Below are positions 33,953 through 42,598 of a DNA stretch of 45,942 nucleotides, one piece after another. The position numbers and the translations under genes were made by a program. Where the stretch lies: positions 1 to 45,942 of the forward strand of contig MPNH01000046.1 in assembly GCA_002238925.1 (NCBI GenBank), given 5' to 3'. The stretch comes from Spirochaetaceae bacterium bin103. Its GTDB lineage: Bacteria; Spirochaetota; Spirochaetia; SZUA-6; Bin103. Each line of letters starts with the position of its first letter. Position 1 is the stretch's first letter. Under the pieces are notes generated by a model. It saw only the letters and a list, made by a program, of their open reading frames with translations, ran no database searches and was not told the origin of the DNA.

Positions 33953-34749
33953 GGTGCGCCGCGCTCCCGCTCGACGCGCCGCGGGCCGCGCGTGTCGTTG
34001 CCGCGGTACACGCGTTCGCCGCACACCACCACGCGCTTGGGATCCCAGTCGCCGGCGTGGTGATCCACCACGTGGTAGCCGGCGGTAAGCGTCATGCGGG
34101 TGCCGTCGGTGCGGTTGCGGCCGGCGGCATGCAGCAGCATGCTGTCAATCGCCAGCAGGCCGCCGGCGGGCATCGGAACCGGCATGCGCTGCTCCAGGAG
34201 CCCGGAGGCGATCCACCACGGGTCGCTCTCCGCCTTCAGCCCCGGCGCCACGTTGGGCAGCAGGTGGCTGCCGGGGATGATCTGCGTACAGCCGTTTTCC
34301 AGGTTGGTGTCCTCCAGGTAGAACAGAATCGTGCAGATGGTGCGCGACCAGTTGCTCACGTCACGGTGCAACTCGATCGACATCGCCGTGCGGTCGTCCT
34401 GCCGGCGCAGGGTGAGGTGGTTGTGGCGGTTGAGCATGTACTCCACGTCGGGGCCGAGTAGCGACTGCAGCGCCGGCACCACCTCCGGACCGCCAAGCGC
34501 CTCCCGGATCGCCCCGCTGCGCTCCCAGATCGCGGACAGGCGCATCACGTCGCCGCGGTAGTCGCGGAACAGCGGCTCCACCGACTGTTCGATGTCGCTC
34601 TCGGCCTGGGCCTTGATGCGCGCCACCAGGTCGGTCGGCAGCCGCCACGGCAGCTTGAGGAAGCCGTTGAAGCGAAAGAAGCGGATCTCGTCGGGGGTGA
34701 GCGGGCGTGGTTCCTGGATGGTGGGGGGGCGTGATTCCTGCATGGCCAA
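33949..34749 (-). CDS. phytanoyl-CoA dioxygenase (PhyH) family protein (copy 4)
   Basis: Predicted Fe(II)/2-oxoglutarate oxygenase, 266 residues. The metal site is His128-x-Asp130 (IELHRDVSNW), with the distal His207 in SMLLHAAGRNRTDG; IIPGSH at 157-162 fits the family. The ATG at 34749 is chosen; ATG at 34743 two codons on is equally possible. It is followed directly by the overlapping 2-hydroxyacid dehydrogenase gene. The N-terminal LTPDEIRFFRFNGFLKLPWRLP closely recalls copy 2 (LTSDELRFFKRNGYLIKRG). It is divergent from an SDR gene (18-bp gap), so promoters must overlap the coding starts. Confidence 0.9.
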   Translation of the reverse strand: MAMQESRPPTIQEPRPLTPDEIRFFRFNGFLKLPWRLPTDLVARIKAQAESDIEQSVEPLFRDYRGDVMRLSAIWERSGAIREALGGPEVVPALQSLLGPDVEYMLNRHNHLTLRRQDDRTAMSIELHRDVSNWSRTICTILFYLEDTNLENGCTQIIPGSHLLPNVAPGLKAESDPWWIASGLLEQRMPVPMPAGGLLAIDSMLLHAAGRNRTDGTRMTLTAGYHVVDHHAGDWDPKRVVVCGERVYRGNDTRGPRRVERERGAP

Positions 34750-34767
34750 TCCCGGCTATGATGCCGT

Positions 34768-35556
34768 ATGGACCTTGGTTTGCAAAACATGGTGGCCATC
34801 GTGACCGGTGGCAGCTTCGGAATTGGACGCGCGGCGGCGGAACGGTTCGCGCGCGAGGGCGCCCGGGTGGCGATCGTGGCCCGCAATCAGGCCGACCTGG
34901 ACAGCGCCGCGGCGGAGATCGCGGCCGCCACCGGCGGCGAGGTGCTGGGCGTAGCGGCGGATGTCGGCAACATGGCGCAGGTGCAGGCGATGGCGGATCG
35001 CGTCGGCGATCACTTTGGCCGCATCGACATCCTGGTCAACAACGCCGGCACCGGCAACGCGTATTCGTTCGAGGAAATGGACGACGACCTCCTCAGCGAG
35101 GACCTGCAGTTGAAACTGTACGGCGCCGTGCACTGCACCCGTGCGGTGCTGCCGGCGCTCAAGAAACGCGGCGGCGTGATCATCAACACTACCACGCCGG
35201 CCGGCAAGGCGGCGCCCGGCGCCTCGGTGCCCACCTCGCTGGCGCGCGCCGCCGGCATCGCCCTCACCAAGGCGCTGGCCAACGAATACGCCGGCGCCGG
35301 CATCCGGGTAAACACGGTGTGCGTGAACAACATCCGCAGCCGCCAGAACGACCGCCGCTGGCAGGCCCAGCACGCCGACGATCCCTCCTACACCCTGGAA
35401 CAATTCTACCAGGACGGCGGCAAGCGCATCCCGCTCGGACGCATCGCCCCGGCAGAGGAAGCCGGCGACGTGATCGCGTTCCTGGCCTCCGCCCGCGCCG
35501 CCTTCGTCACCGGCTCTGCCATCAACGTCGACGGCGGCTCCGCCCCCACCGTGTAA
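34768..35556 (+). CDS. SDR-family protein with a non-canonical active site
   Basis: 262-residue classical-type Rossmann protein. The cofactor loop TGGSFGIG at 13-20 and NNAG at 91-94 are intact, and the C-terminal ITGSAINVDGG-like ending (FVTGSAINVDGGSAPTV) is standard. The catalytic tetrad is altered: the Asn position is Lys116 (LQLKLYG), the Ser position is Thr143 (NTTTPAG), and the Tyr-x-x-x-Lys motif reads Thr156-S-L-A-Arg160 (VPTSLARAAGIALTKALA). It may therefore bind NAD(P) without normal dehydrogenase activity or use different chemistry. It is followed after 12 bp by a sarcosine-oxidase-like flavoprotein. Confidence 0.85.
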   Translation: MDLGLQNMVAIVTGGSFGIGRAAAERFAREGARVAIVARNQADLDSAAAEIAAATGGEVLGVAADVGNMAQVQAMADRVGDHFGRIDILVNNAGTGNAYSFEEMDDDLLSEDLQLKLYGAVHCTRAVLPALKKRGGVIINTTTPAGKAAPGASVPTSLARAAGIALTKALANEYAGAGIRVNTVCVNNIRSRQNDRRWQAQHADDPSYTLEQFYQDGGKRIPLGRIAPAEEAGDVIAFLASARAAFVTGSAINVDGGSAPTV

Positions 35557-35568
35557 CGCAGCCCGAGG

Positions 35569-36753
35569 ATGCGAATTGGGGTAGTGGGGGCGGGGGTGTT
35601 CGGCTTGGCGGCGGCCATTGAGGCGGCCGCCCGGGGACACCGGGTGTCGGTTTTCGAGCAGGGTGCAATCCCCCACCCCGCGGCCAGTTCTACCGACGTG
35701 GCCAAAGGGATGCGCCGGATGTGGTATGCCAGCGACAACGAGACCTACGTCGAGTTGGCGGAACAGGCCGGCGTTCAGTGGCGGGCTTGGGAGCAGCGGT
35801 CGGGTGACCGATTCTTCCATCAGGTCGGCAGCCTTCGGGGTGCGGCCGATTTCAGTGCCGGCAGTCCGATGCGGGCCAGCGCCGACTTCCTCATCGACCG
35901 CGGCGCGGAGATCGCCGTCTTGTCGGCGAAGGAGGCCGGCAAGCGGTTCCCGCAGCTCCGCTTCGCCGCCGGCGAGGTGTGCGTCTACGACCCGTGGGCC
36001 GGCTACATCGAAAGCGCCCGCGCGATCGCCGTCATGGCCGGCATCGCTCGCGAAAGTGGCTGCCGGATGTACCCGTCAACCCCGGTCACGGGCGTCGAAG
36101 AGCGGGCGTCCGGCGTCGAGGTGGCATACCGGGGCGAACGCGACCGGTTCGACCGCGTGGTGGTGGCCGCCGGGCCTTGGGTAGGCCGGCTGCTGCCCGC
36201 CGTTGGCGCCAAGGTAAGGGTGACACGCCAGCAGATGCTGTTGATCGAGCCGCCTGATCGGCAAGTGTTCGCCGGCGACCGCCTGCCGGTGTGGATGATC
36301 GATGACGACGGCGCCGGCTGGTACGGGTTTCCTCTCCTGCGCGGCGGTTATGCGAAAATTGCCCGCGACCGGCTTGGCGAAGCGGTCGATCCCGACGTCG
36401 AACGCGCCGGCACCGCCGATTTTCGCCTCGACGCCATCGAATTCATGCAGCGCCGGCTGCCTGAATTGGCCGCCGGCATGGTGGTCGAGGGCCGCTCCTG
36501 CCTGTACACCAACACACCGGACGACCACTTCCTGGTGGACCGCGTACCGGGGACGGAGCGGATCTTCGTGGCCGGCGGCGGCAGCGGCCACGGCTTCAAG
36601 TTCGGCGGCGCACTCGGCCCGGTGATCGTCGACGCCGTCGAGGAGCGCCCCAACCCGCTCGGCGACCGCTTCCGAATTGGCAACCGCCTGGCCGCCGCCC
36701 GCACCGCTGGTACGGATCACGCGCGCGGATACGCCCAGCCGCCACCTGCCTGA
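35569..36753 (+). CDS. FAD-dependent oxidoreductase, monomeric sarcosine oxidase/N-methyltryptophan oxidase-like
   Basis: 394-residue flavoprotein of the DAO/MSOX family. It has the N-terminal dinucleotide loop GVVGAGVFGLAAAIEAAARG, then the substrate-side FPQLRFAAGEVCVYDPWAGYIES, VVVAAGPWVGRLLPAVG, and the C-terminal FVAGGGSGHGFKFGGALG. Cys311 in SCLYTNTPDDHFLVDR matches the cysteine that holds FAD covalently in MSOX/MTOX. These enzymes oxidatively demethylate N-methyl amino acids, producing formaldehyde and H2O2. The start ATG at 35569 lies 12 bp after the SDR stop. The likely substrate is a secondary or tertiary amine, not specified. Confidence 0.9.
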   Translation: MRIGVVGAGVFGLAAAIEAAARGHRVSVFEQGAIPHPAASSTDVAKGMRRMWYASDNETYVELAEQAGVQWRAWEQRSGDRFFHQVGSLRGAADFSAGSPMRASADFLIDRGAEIAVLSAKEAGKRFPQLRFAAGEVCVYDPWAGYIESARAIAVMAGIARESGCRMYPSTPVTGVEERASGVEVAYRGERDRFDRVVVAAGPWVGRLLPAVGAKVRVTRQQMLLIEPPDRQVFAGDRLPVWMIDDDGAGWYGFPLLRGGYAKIARDRLGEAVDPDVERAGTADFRLDAIEFMQRRLPELAAGMVVEGRSCLYTNTPDDHFLVDRVPGTERIFVAGGGSGHGFKFGGALGPVIVDAVEERPNPLGDRFRIGNRLAAARTAGTDHARGYAQPPPA

Positions 36754-36818
36754 CCCGGCCAACGCCCGTCAGCGCGCCGTCCCCTACCCCCCGCTCGCCA
36801 CCCGAGCTTCCAAAAACG

Positions 36819-37037
36819 TCACCGTTCATCCGCGCGTTCCGCGGCGACGAGGCGGCTCGCACTAACCCCTTCCGGCAAAGGAGGGCTCGGCATAGCCTGC
36901 AACTCGTCGACGGTACATGGCACCGCAGAAGGGTCCACGATTCCCTGACGAATGAGGGCCGCGACGGCCTGGGCATCACCGGGTATAGGTTTCGGCAACG
37001 GCTTGGCGCGAGCCGTCGTCAGGGCGCTGTCCTTCAT
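36819..37037 (-). pseudogene. possible Phd-type antitoxin C-terminal remnant
   Basis: 72-residue open frame whose sequence (IRQGIVDPSAVP then SPPLPEGVSASRLVAAERADER) resembles the C-terminal toxin-binding tail of Phd/YefM-like antitoxins. The N-terminal DNA-binding part is missing, and I see no recognisable continuation in other frames up to 37136. No toxin gene adjoins. It sits in the otherwise gene-free 36754-37135 stretch between the flavoprotein and the sigma-54 activator. Reading it as a relic is tentative. Confidence 0.35.
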
Positions 37038-37135
37038 CGTTCCAATCTGTGCCGGATCCCAAGTCCGGTCAACTCTGTCCGCGCAGGCTGCACCGGCTGT
37101 CAGGGGCCCGGTGGATCGATCCCTCGAAATAAAAG

Positions 37136-38692
37136 ATGTTTTGTTTGCAGATGATTCGTTATGCTTCGTGGGTGCCCAGGGTTCTTCTCAGTTGGGTCGG
37201 TCATGCCGATCTCCGCGCGGTAAACGAAAGCGCGACCGCCGGCGTCGGGCCGGTCGCCCAAGCCCTCGACTCCGGGCAGTTCGAGGCCGCCCTTCTGCTC
37301 ACGGATCACGATGGCGAGGGTGGCCCTTACCTTCGGTGGCTCAAGGAGCGCTCAGGCCGAGTCGAGATCCACCTGCGCCGAGAGCGGCTCACGGGCCCTA
37401 CGGAGTTCGGCGAAATCTACGCCGCGGCCGTTCGGGCATGCGAGCACGCAATCGCCGTGGCACAGGGTGACGCGCTCACTTTCCACTTGAGTCCCGGTAC
37501 GCCGGCCATGGCGGCGGTTTGGATCATTCTGGGAAAGACGCGCTTCCCGGCGGAAATGATCGAGTCGTCGCTGAAGCACGGCGTCAAGACCGTCTCCGTG
37601 CCCTTCGACATTGCGGCGGACTTTCTGCCTGATCTGCTCCGGCAGCCGGATCGCGAGCTCGAACGTCTGAGTGCCGGGCTACCCCCGGATGCTCCCGAGT
37701 TCGACGCGATCATTCATCGCAGCCCAGCTATGCAGCGCGTCATTCTGCGAGCTCGCCGGGTGGCGCCACGGTCGGTGCCCGTTCTTCTGGAGGGCGAGAC
37801 AGGAACCGGGAAGGAACTGATGGCCCGTGCCATCCATCGGGCAAGCCCGCGCCGTAAATGCCCCTTCGTCGCTGTCAACTGTGGTGCGCTGCCTCCCGAA
37901 TTGGTGGAGTCCGAGCTGTTCGGCCACGAGAAAGGCGCCTTCACCGGAGCGGACCGGACGCGGCCGGGATACTTCGCCGCGGCCGACGGCGGCACGCTGT
38001 TCCTGGATGAGATCGGCGAACTGCCGGCCCCAACACAGGTGAAGCTGCTGCGAGTGCTGCAGGAAGGAGCGGTCGTCCGCGTCGGTGCCACCACGCCGCG
38101 CAAGGTTAACGTACGCGTCATCGCCGCAACCAACCGCACATTGACCGAGGAGGTCACCGAGAACCGATTCCGAGAGGATCTCTTCTATCGGCTTGCGGTG
38201 GCCGTTCTCAAGCTCCCGCCGTTGCGCGAACGTGCTGGCGACGTGGGACTCCTGGCGGACCGTCTGATGGAACAGATCAACACCGAGAGCGCAACCGAAC
38301 CCGGCTATCAGGGCAAGCAACTTTCTGCGTCGGCAAGAAACATTGTGCTGCAGCACTCCTGGCCCGGCAATGTGCGCGAGTTGGCCAACACGCTGCGTCG
38401 TGCCGCGATCTGGGCCGGCGGCAGCGTCATCACCGCAGATGAACTGCAGGAAGCACTTCTCGCGCCAGTCCGCGATCCAAGCCTGGACGTGCTGAACCGG
38501 CCCCTGGGAGACGGCTTCAACCTCCCCGATCTTCTGGCAGAGGTCGCGCGCCACTACCTCGCGCGCGCCCTAGAGGAAGCTTCCAACAACAAGACCAGGG
38601 CCGCCGAGTTGGTAGGGCTTGCAAGCTACCAGACGTTCACCAACTGGCTGGCGAAATACGCGATGCCCAAGGATGGCACGGTTCATGCTTAA
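37136..38692 (+). CDS. sigma-54-dependent activator with N-terminal RtcR/CARF-like sensor
   Basis: 518-residue bacterial enhancer-binding protein. Residues ~15-165 resemble the RtcR sensor, a CARF-type Rossmann fold, with VEIHLRRERLTGPTEFGEIYAAAVRACEHA, FHLSPGTPAMAAVWIILGKTRFPAEMIESS and a second Rossmann-like strand. CARF domains bind cyclic or linear oligonucleotide signals; RtcR responds to RNA fragments with cyclic-phosphate ends. Residues ~190-430 are AAA+: Walker A GETGTGKE (220-227), sigma-54 contact loop GAFTGA (267-272) and Walker B GTLFLDE (286-292). Residues ~470-515 are a Fis-type HTH. The start could instead be GTG at 37172, immediately before the CARF strand PRVLLSWVG. A near-consensus sigma-54 promoter overlaps its last codons and faces the next operon. 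Confidence 0.9.
   Translation: MFCLQMIRYASWVPRVLLSWVGHADLRAVNESATAGVGPVAQALDSGQFEAALLLTDHDGEGGPYLRWLKERSGRVEIHLRRERLTGPTEFGEIYAAAVRACEHAIAVAQGDALTFHLSPGTPAMAAVWIILGKTRFPAEMIESSLKHGVKTVSVPFDIAADFLPDLLRQPDRELERLSAGLPPDAPEFDAIIHRSPAMQRVILRARRVAPRSVPVLLEGETGTGKELMARAIHRASPRRKCPFVAVNCGALPPELVESELFGHEKGAFTGADRTRPGYFAAADGGTLFLDEIGELPAPTQVKLLRVLQEGAVVRVGATTPRKVNVRVIAATNRTLTEEVTENRFREDLFYRLAVAVLKLPPLRERAGDVGLLADRLMEQINTESATEPGYQGKQLSASARNIVLQHSWPGNVRELANTLRRAAIWAGGSVITADELQEALLAPVRDPSLDVLNRPLGDGFNLPDLLAEVARHYLARALEEASNNKTRAAELVGLASYQTFTNWLAKYAMPKDGTVHA
38674..38689 (+). promoter_or_regulatory. near-consensus sigma-54 (-24/-12) promoter for the M-S-ATPase operon
   Basis: TGGCACGGTTCATGCT matches the sigma-54 consensus TGGCACG-N4-TTGC(A/T) at all but one position, with GG and GC separated by exactly 10 bases. 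It lies within the last codons of the sigma-54 activator gene and would start transcription near 38700, between the first in-frame ATG (38693) and the second (38714) of the downstream gene. Confidence 0.8.
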
Positions 38693-41600
38693 ATGACATC
38701 GGGTATTCTGGCCATGAACCATAGCGAGACCAACACCGACCCAGGACCGTTGCGCGTGTACGCTGATCTTCAGGTGGCGCTGGAGTCAGGCTGCGGAGAT
38801 GACAGCTGGACCTCGGAGTGGGACCTCACCTTGGGCTCTGTGGCGGGGCTGTTGATCGCAAAGTGGGCCGGATGCGGCGACGCAATCGCGCAACCTCGCA
38901 ACGATCTGCCAGCACTGGATCACGCAAGAGCGTTGCTCGCAGTGCTGTGGAAAGTGAGCAGCCAGTCGGATGTCTCCCGCTACGTGCAGGCCATCAAGCT
39001 GCCGCTGATGACGCTCGCTCAGACGAGGCCCGACACATACAGCGCACTTGTCACATGGTCACGCGGGATTGATCTCGGATCGTCCGATGGACGCCAGGCC
39101 GCCGCCAGCGCGTTCGACGCCGCGGTCCGTGCCACCGTTCACCGGAACGGGCGGGACGCAGGAGAATACATCACTCCCACACGAGTCGCCGACCTCATGC
39201 TTGAACTGGTGATGCCGCAGCACACGGACACGATCTACGATCCCTGCTTTGGTTTCGGCGAGCTGCTCGTCGGGGCGGCACGTCGCATGGGTGCGCTGCA
39301 GAGCGGTTCCACAGCGAAGTCGAACAATCAGCAAGCTTCAATTTACGGAATTGAGATTGGGCCGGCTCAATACGCCATCGGTCTATGTAGATTGCTGCTT
39401 TCGGGCGTGCCTGAGCACGGCTTGGTATATGATGATGCACTCGATGGGCCGATTCCGGACGGCCACCCGGCGGACGGCTTCGACTGCATCATAGCGGTGC
39501 CGCCGTGGGGTCGCTGGTCTGGCGGTTCAGAGAGTCAATTCCTGCGGCACGTCATGTCACGCTTGCGACCCAATGGACGAGCTGCCGTCGCGATGTCGGA
39601 AAGCACGTTGTTTCGTTCCGGTGCGGATCAGCGGGCGAGGAAGGATTTGCTGTCCGAGTTCAGCGTGGATGTTGTGATTGCGCTGCCCCGCGATGCATTT
39701 GCGCCAGCCGCTAGCATTCCCGGGAATGTGGTAATGTTTTCTCGATCCAACCCGCACTCAACCGTATGCTTCGCGAATGTCTCGACTCTAGCGTGGGACG
39801 CGGTAGCCCGGGAGACTGACGACGCTGTCGTAGGCAGAACAGTGGTCGCGAGAACTTTCGGGGACGGCGCCCGGAATATCCTCAATTCCTCCACTGAATT
39901 GTCCATCATGGCCGATAGGCTACGAGAGTGTCCCGAGGATGTCGGTATCTCCGGCATAGATGCCTGGCGGGTATCGGTACAAGAACTGGAGCAGCGAAAC
40001 CATGAGCTAATCGCAAAAAAATCCGGCAGCGACATGCTCAACGCTGAATTCCGACGCCTCGAATCAGCGTACCCGACACTCAGACTAGAAGCATTATCAC
40101 GGGTCTCAGACGTGTACGCGGGGCGAAACTACGGTCGCCATGTTTCGACCGTAAGCCGATCGGCGCCGGACCTAACGGCTGGCCTGATCCGTGTCGGCGA
40201 CGTGATCGACAACAAAGTTCGTGCGCCGTCGCTGTTCGTTACCCGGCCCGCCAACACTCAGGTGCGGGAGACAGCCCGGCTCCGCGCTGGTGATGTAGTC
40301 GTCACCACATCGGGCACAGTTGGGAGAGTCGGGGTTATCGCCGACGATTCGGATTCCATTGGAGCGTTTGCATCCAATGGCATGGCGGTGATTCGCACTC
40401 AAGCCGGAATCAGGCCGCAGTTCGTGGCCGCCTTGTTGCGTTCTCCCACCTACCAGAACTGGTTGTCCGGGCACGCCCGTGGGCTTTCAATCCAGCACCT
40501 CTCGATCCGCGTACTTCGCACTCTAAGGATCCCGGTGCCGCCGCAGGACGTTCAAGATGCAGTTCTTCTGGAAATCGCCGGCCCTGGCGTGGACACGCTT
40601 GCGGTACTCCTTCGTCTGCTTTCTGGGAACGCACATCCGGTCACCGCCTGGCTGGAGACACCCCACGTGGCGCGGTTGGCTGCAGGGGTTTCGGACGATC
40701 AGGGCAGTTTGGATACGCTTGCCGAGATCGGCGCAGAGCTACATGCGACGGTCATTCCTGCGAGCTTCGACGCTGACGACTCGAATACTGCCGACCGGTC
40801 AAGCAGCGCATGGTTGGCGATAGTTCGCAAGGCAGCGGGAGCCCTGCAGGACATCCAATCGATTCCGACCGGATCCGGAAGGCTGGTAGTCCTCGAATTC
40901 GCTGCGGCGCGATTCCACGAGGCTATTCGCGCCCTCGATCCACTTGATCAAGCGCCCAGCAGTCGGCGCTTACGCTCAGTTACCGGAGCGATGGTAAGGC
41001 TCACAGAGCAAGAGGTCGACAACATGCAGCGCACGGTCCATCTCAAACTTGAGGTGAACCCAACGGAGGTGGCGACCGGCGTCGCCAGTGAGGTGGGCCT
41101 ACGAATCACCAATGCGTCTGCCGTTCCTCTTCTCGACGTGCGAGTCACGGCACAACAGAGCGATGGCACGGTCGACGCCGATCACGTAGTGTACTTGGCC
41201 GAGGGCCAGCATCACGAGATTCCGCTCGTTGTCCAACCGCGAGCGGAGACGCAACCGGTTCGTATCGCAGTAGCGTGGCAGGCTCGGCGCCTCGACTCGA
41301 GGCTCGTAACAGGCGAGACCGCTATCTCCCTGCTGGTGCGCTCAAGTGACGAACACGGTGACCCGGGCGACCTCGGCGCCAGTCCTTACATCGTTGGGAA
41401 TCCGGTAGACCGTGAAGCAATGTTTTTCGGACGTACCGGGCTAATGGATCAGATCAGGCGCCAACTTGGCGGCGGCGATCGCGCAAACGTGATCCTGCTT
41501 GAAGGAAACCGCCGCACGGGCAAGACCTCGATCCTGCGACAGCTTGCGAAAGAGGACATGCTTCCGGGTTGGATCGTCGTGTACTGCTCGTTTCAGGACC

Positions 41601-42598
41601 TCGATAGCATGTCCACGCACGACGTGTTCAGGCTGTTGGTGCTGCGGATGGGCTGGACGCTCTTCGACCACGGAATCGAGACCTGGATTCCTGATCTACC
41701 ACGGCCCGACTCGAATAAGCGGTTCAAGTTGGCCTTCCGGTCGTCCCTCAGTCGCGCTTTCGCAGATTTCCGCCCGTTCGACACGTTGGAGCTTTATCTC
41801 GAGGCAGCGATCGAGGCAGCCAGACCACGGGGGATCCTGCTCATGCTCGACGAATTCGACAAACTCCAGGAGGGTATCGACGACGGCATCACCAGTCCCC
41901 AGGTACCCGAGAACCTCCGTCACCTGTTGCAGCATCAACCCGGTCTAGGCGCGATCATCACCGGTTCCCGCCGGCTGAAACGACTGCGAGAGGACTACTG
42001 GTCAGCGCTGTTCGGGATTGGTTATCGGATCGGAGTCAGTGCACTCCAGAAGTCCGACGCCGGGCGACTCGTCACCAAGCCCGTCGCGGGGCGCCTACGC
42101 TACCTGCCCAAAGCTCGTGACGGCATCGTGGATCTGTGCGCGTGCCACCCGTTTCTCATCCAATCGCTCTGCAGCCGAGTGTTCGACGAAGCAGCTACCA
42201 CGAACGACCGGACGGTCACTCTTGACGTCGTAGAACGAGCGGCGACCGAGATGGTACGGGACAACGAGCACTTTCAGACTCTATGGGGCTACGCTGGCAG
42301 CGAGCGTCGCAGACTCATCCTGGCTCTCTGTGACCGCTTGGCGGATGAACCGGACGCGGTGAACATCGATCTCCTCCGCATGAGGCTTGAAAGCAACGAA
42401 GTGCCGGTTCGCCACGACCGAGTACTTGCCGACGACGTTGCCGAATTGCGCGAACTGGAAATGCTCGATCTCGACAAATCGTATCGCGGTGGCTCGTATC
42501 GGCTCTCCATACCGCTGATGGCCAAGTGGCTGCGCATCAACGTAGCCTTCGACGATCTGGTAGTGCGCGCCCGAGAGGAGGCAGAAATCTCGTCATGA
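38693..42598 (+). CDS. methyltransferase-like / HsdS-like / STAND-like ATPase fusion protein
   Basis: Very large fusion, 1301 residues from the first ATG; the sigma-54 promoter favours ATG at 38714 (1294 residues). In order: a helical N-terminus; a type I HsdM-like domain (~150-420; EYITPTRVADLMLEL, motif I DPCFGFGELLVGA from Asp183, YGIEIGPAQYAIGLCRLLLSG, motif IV VPPWG at 269-273); an HsdS-like half target-recognition domain (~462-630); a beta-rich linker (~785-900); and an ATPase (~920-1290) with FFGRTGLMDQI, Walker A GNRRTGKT (938-945), Walker B LLMLDEFD (1049-1056) and arginine-finger region GSRRLKRL. The ATPase resembles archaeal-type/STAND P-loop NTPases. Motif IV lacks the catalytic Asn/Asp, so methylation is doubtful. 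The gene overlaps the next by 4 bp (ATGA). Composition is less GC-rich than the surroundings. Confidence 0.85.
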   Translation: MTSGILAMNHSETNTDPGPLRVYADLQVALESGCGDDSWTSEWDLTLGSVAGLLIAKWAGCGDAIAQPRNDLPALDHARALLAVLWKVSSQSDVSRYVQAIKLPLMTLAQTRPDTYSALVTWSRGIDLGSSDGRQAAASAFDAAVRATVHRNGRDAGEYITPTRVADLMLELVMPQHTDTIYDPCFGFGELLVGAARRMGALQSGSTAKSNNQQASIYGIEIGPAQYAIGLCRLLLSGVPEHGLVYDDALDGPIPDGHPADGFDCIIAVPPWGRWSGGSESQFLRHVMSRLRPNGRAAVAMSESTLFRSGADQRARKDLLSEFSVDVVIALPRDAFAPAASIPGNVVMFSRSNPHSTVCFANVSTLAWDAVARETDDAVVGRTVVARTFGDGARNILNSSTELSIMADRLRECPEDVGISGIDAWRVSVQELEQRNHELIAKKSGSDMLNAEFRRLESAYPTLRLEALSRVSDVYAGRNYGRHVSTVSRSAPDLTAGLIRVGDVIDNKVRAPSLFVTRPANTQVRETARLRAGDVVVTTSGTVGRVGVIADDSDSIGAFASNGMAVIRTQAGIRPQFVAALLRSPTYQNWLSGHARGLSIQHLSIRVLRTLRIPVPPQDVQDAVLLEIAGPGVDTLAVLLRLLSGNAHPVTAWLETPHVARLAAGVSDDQGSLDTLAEIGAELHATVIPASFDADDSNTADRSSSAWLAIVRKAAGALQDIQSIPTGSGRLVVLEFAAARFHEAIRALDPLDQAPSSRRLRSVTGAMVRLTEQEVDNMQRTVHLKLEVNPTEVATGVASEVGLRITNASAVPLLDVRVTAQQSDGTVDADHVVYLAEGQHHEIPLVVQPRAETQPVRIAVAWQARRLDSRLVTGETAISLLVRSSDEHGDPGDLGASPYIVGNPVDREAMFFGRTGLMDQIRRQLGGGDRANVILLEGNRRTGKTSILRQLAKEDMLPGWIVVYCSFQDLDSMSTHDVFRLLVLRMGWTLFDHGIETWIPDLPRPDSNKRFKLAFRSSLSRAFADFRPFDTLELYLEAAIEAARPRGILLMLDEFDKLQEGIDDGITSPQVPENLRHLLQHQPGLGAIITGSRRLKRLREDYWSALFGIGYRIGVSALQKSDAGRLVTKPVAGRLRYLPKARDGIVDLCACHPFLIQSLCSRVFDEAATTNDRTVTLDVVERAATEMVRDNEHFQTLWGYAGSERRRLILALCDRLADEPDAVNIDLLRMRLESNEVPVRHDRVLADDVAELRELEMLDLDKSYRGGSYRLSIPLMAKWLRINVAFDDLVVRAREEAEISS

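Noticed and set aside
37038..37135. Promoter of the sigma-54 activator gene
   Set aside because: No -35/-10 or sigma-54 pair with acceptable spacing found just upstream of 37136.
36754..37135. Integrase, transposase or att-like repeat at the island's left boundary
   Set aside because: Only the antitoxin-like fragment is present; no recombinase frame or flanking direct repeat seen.
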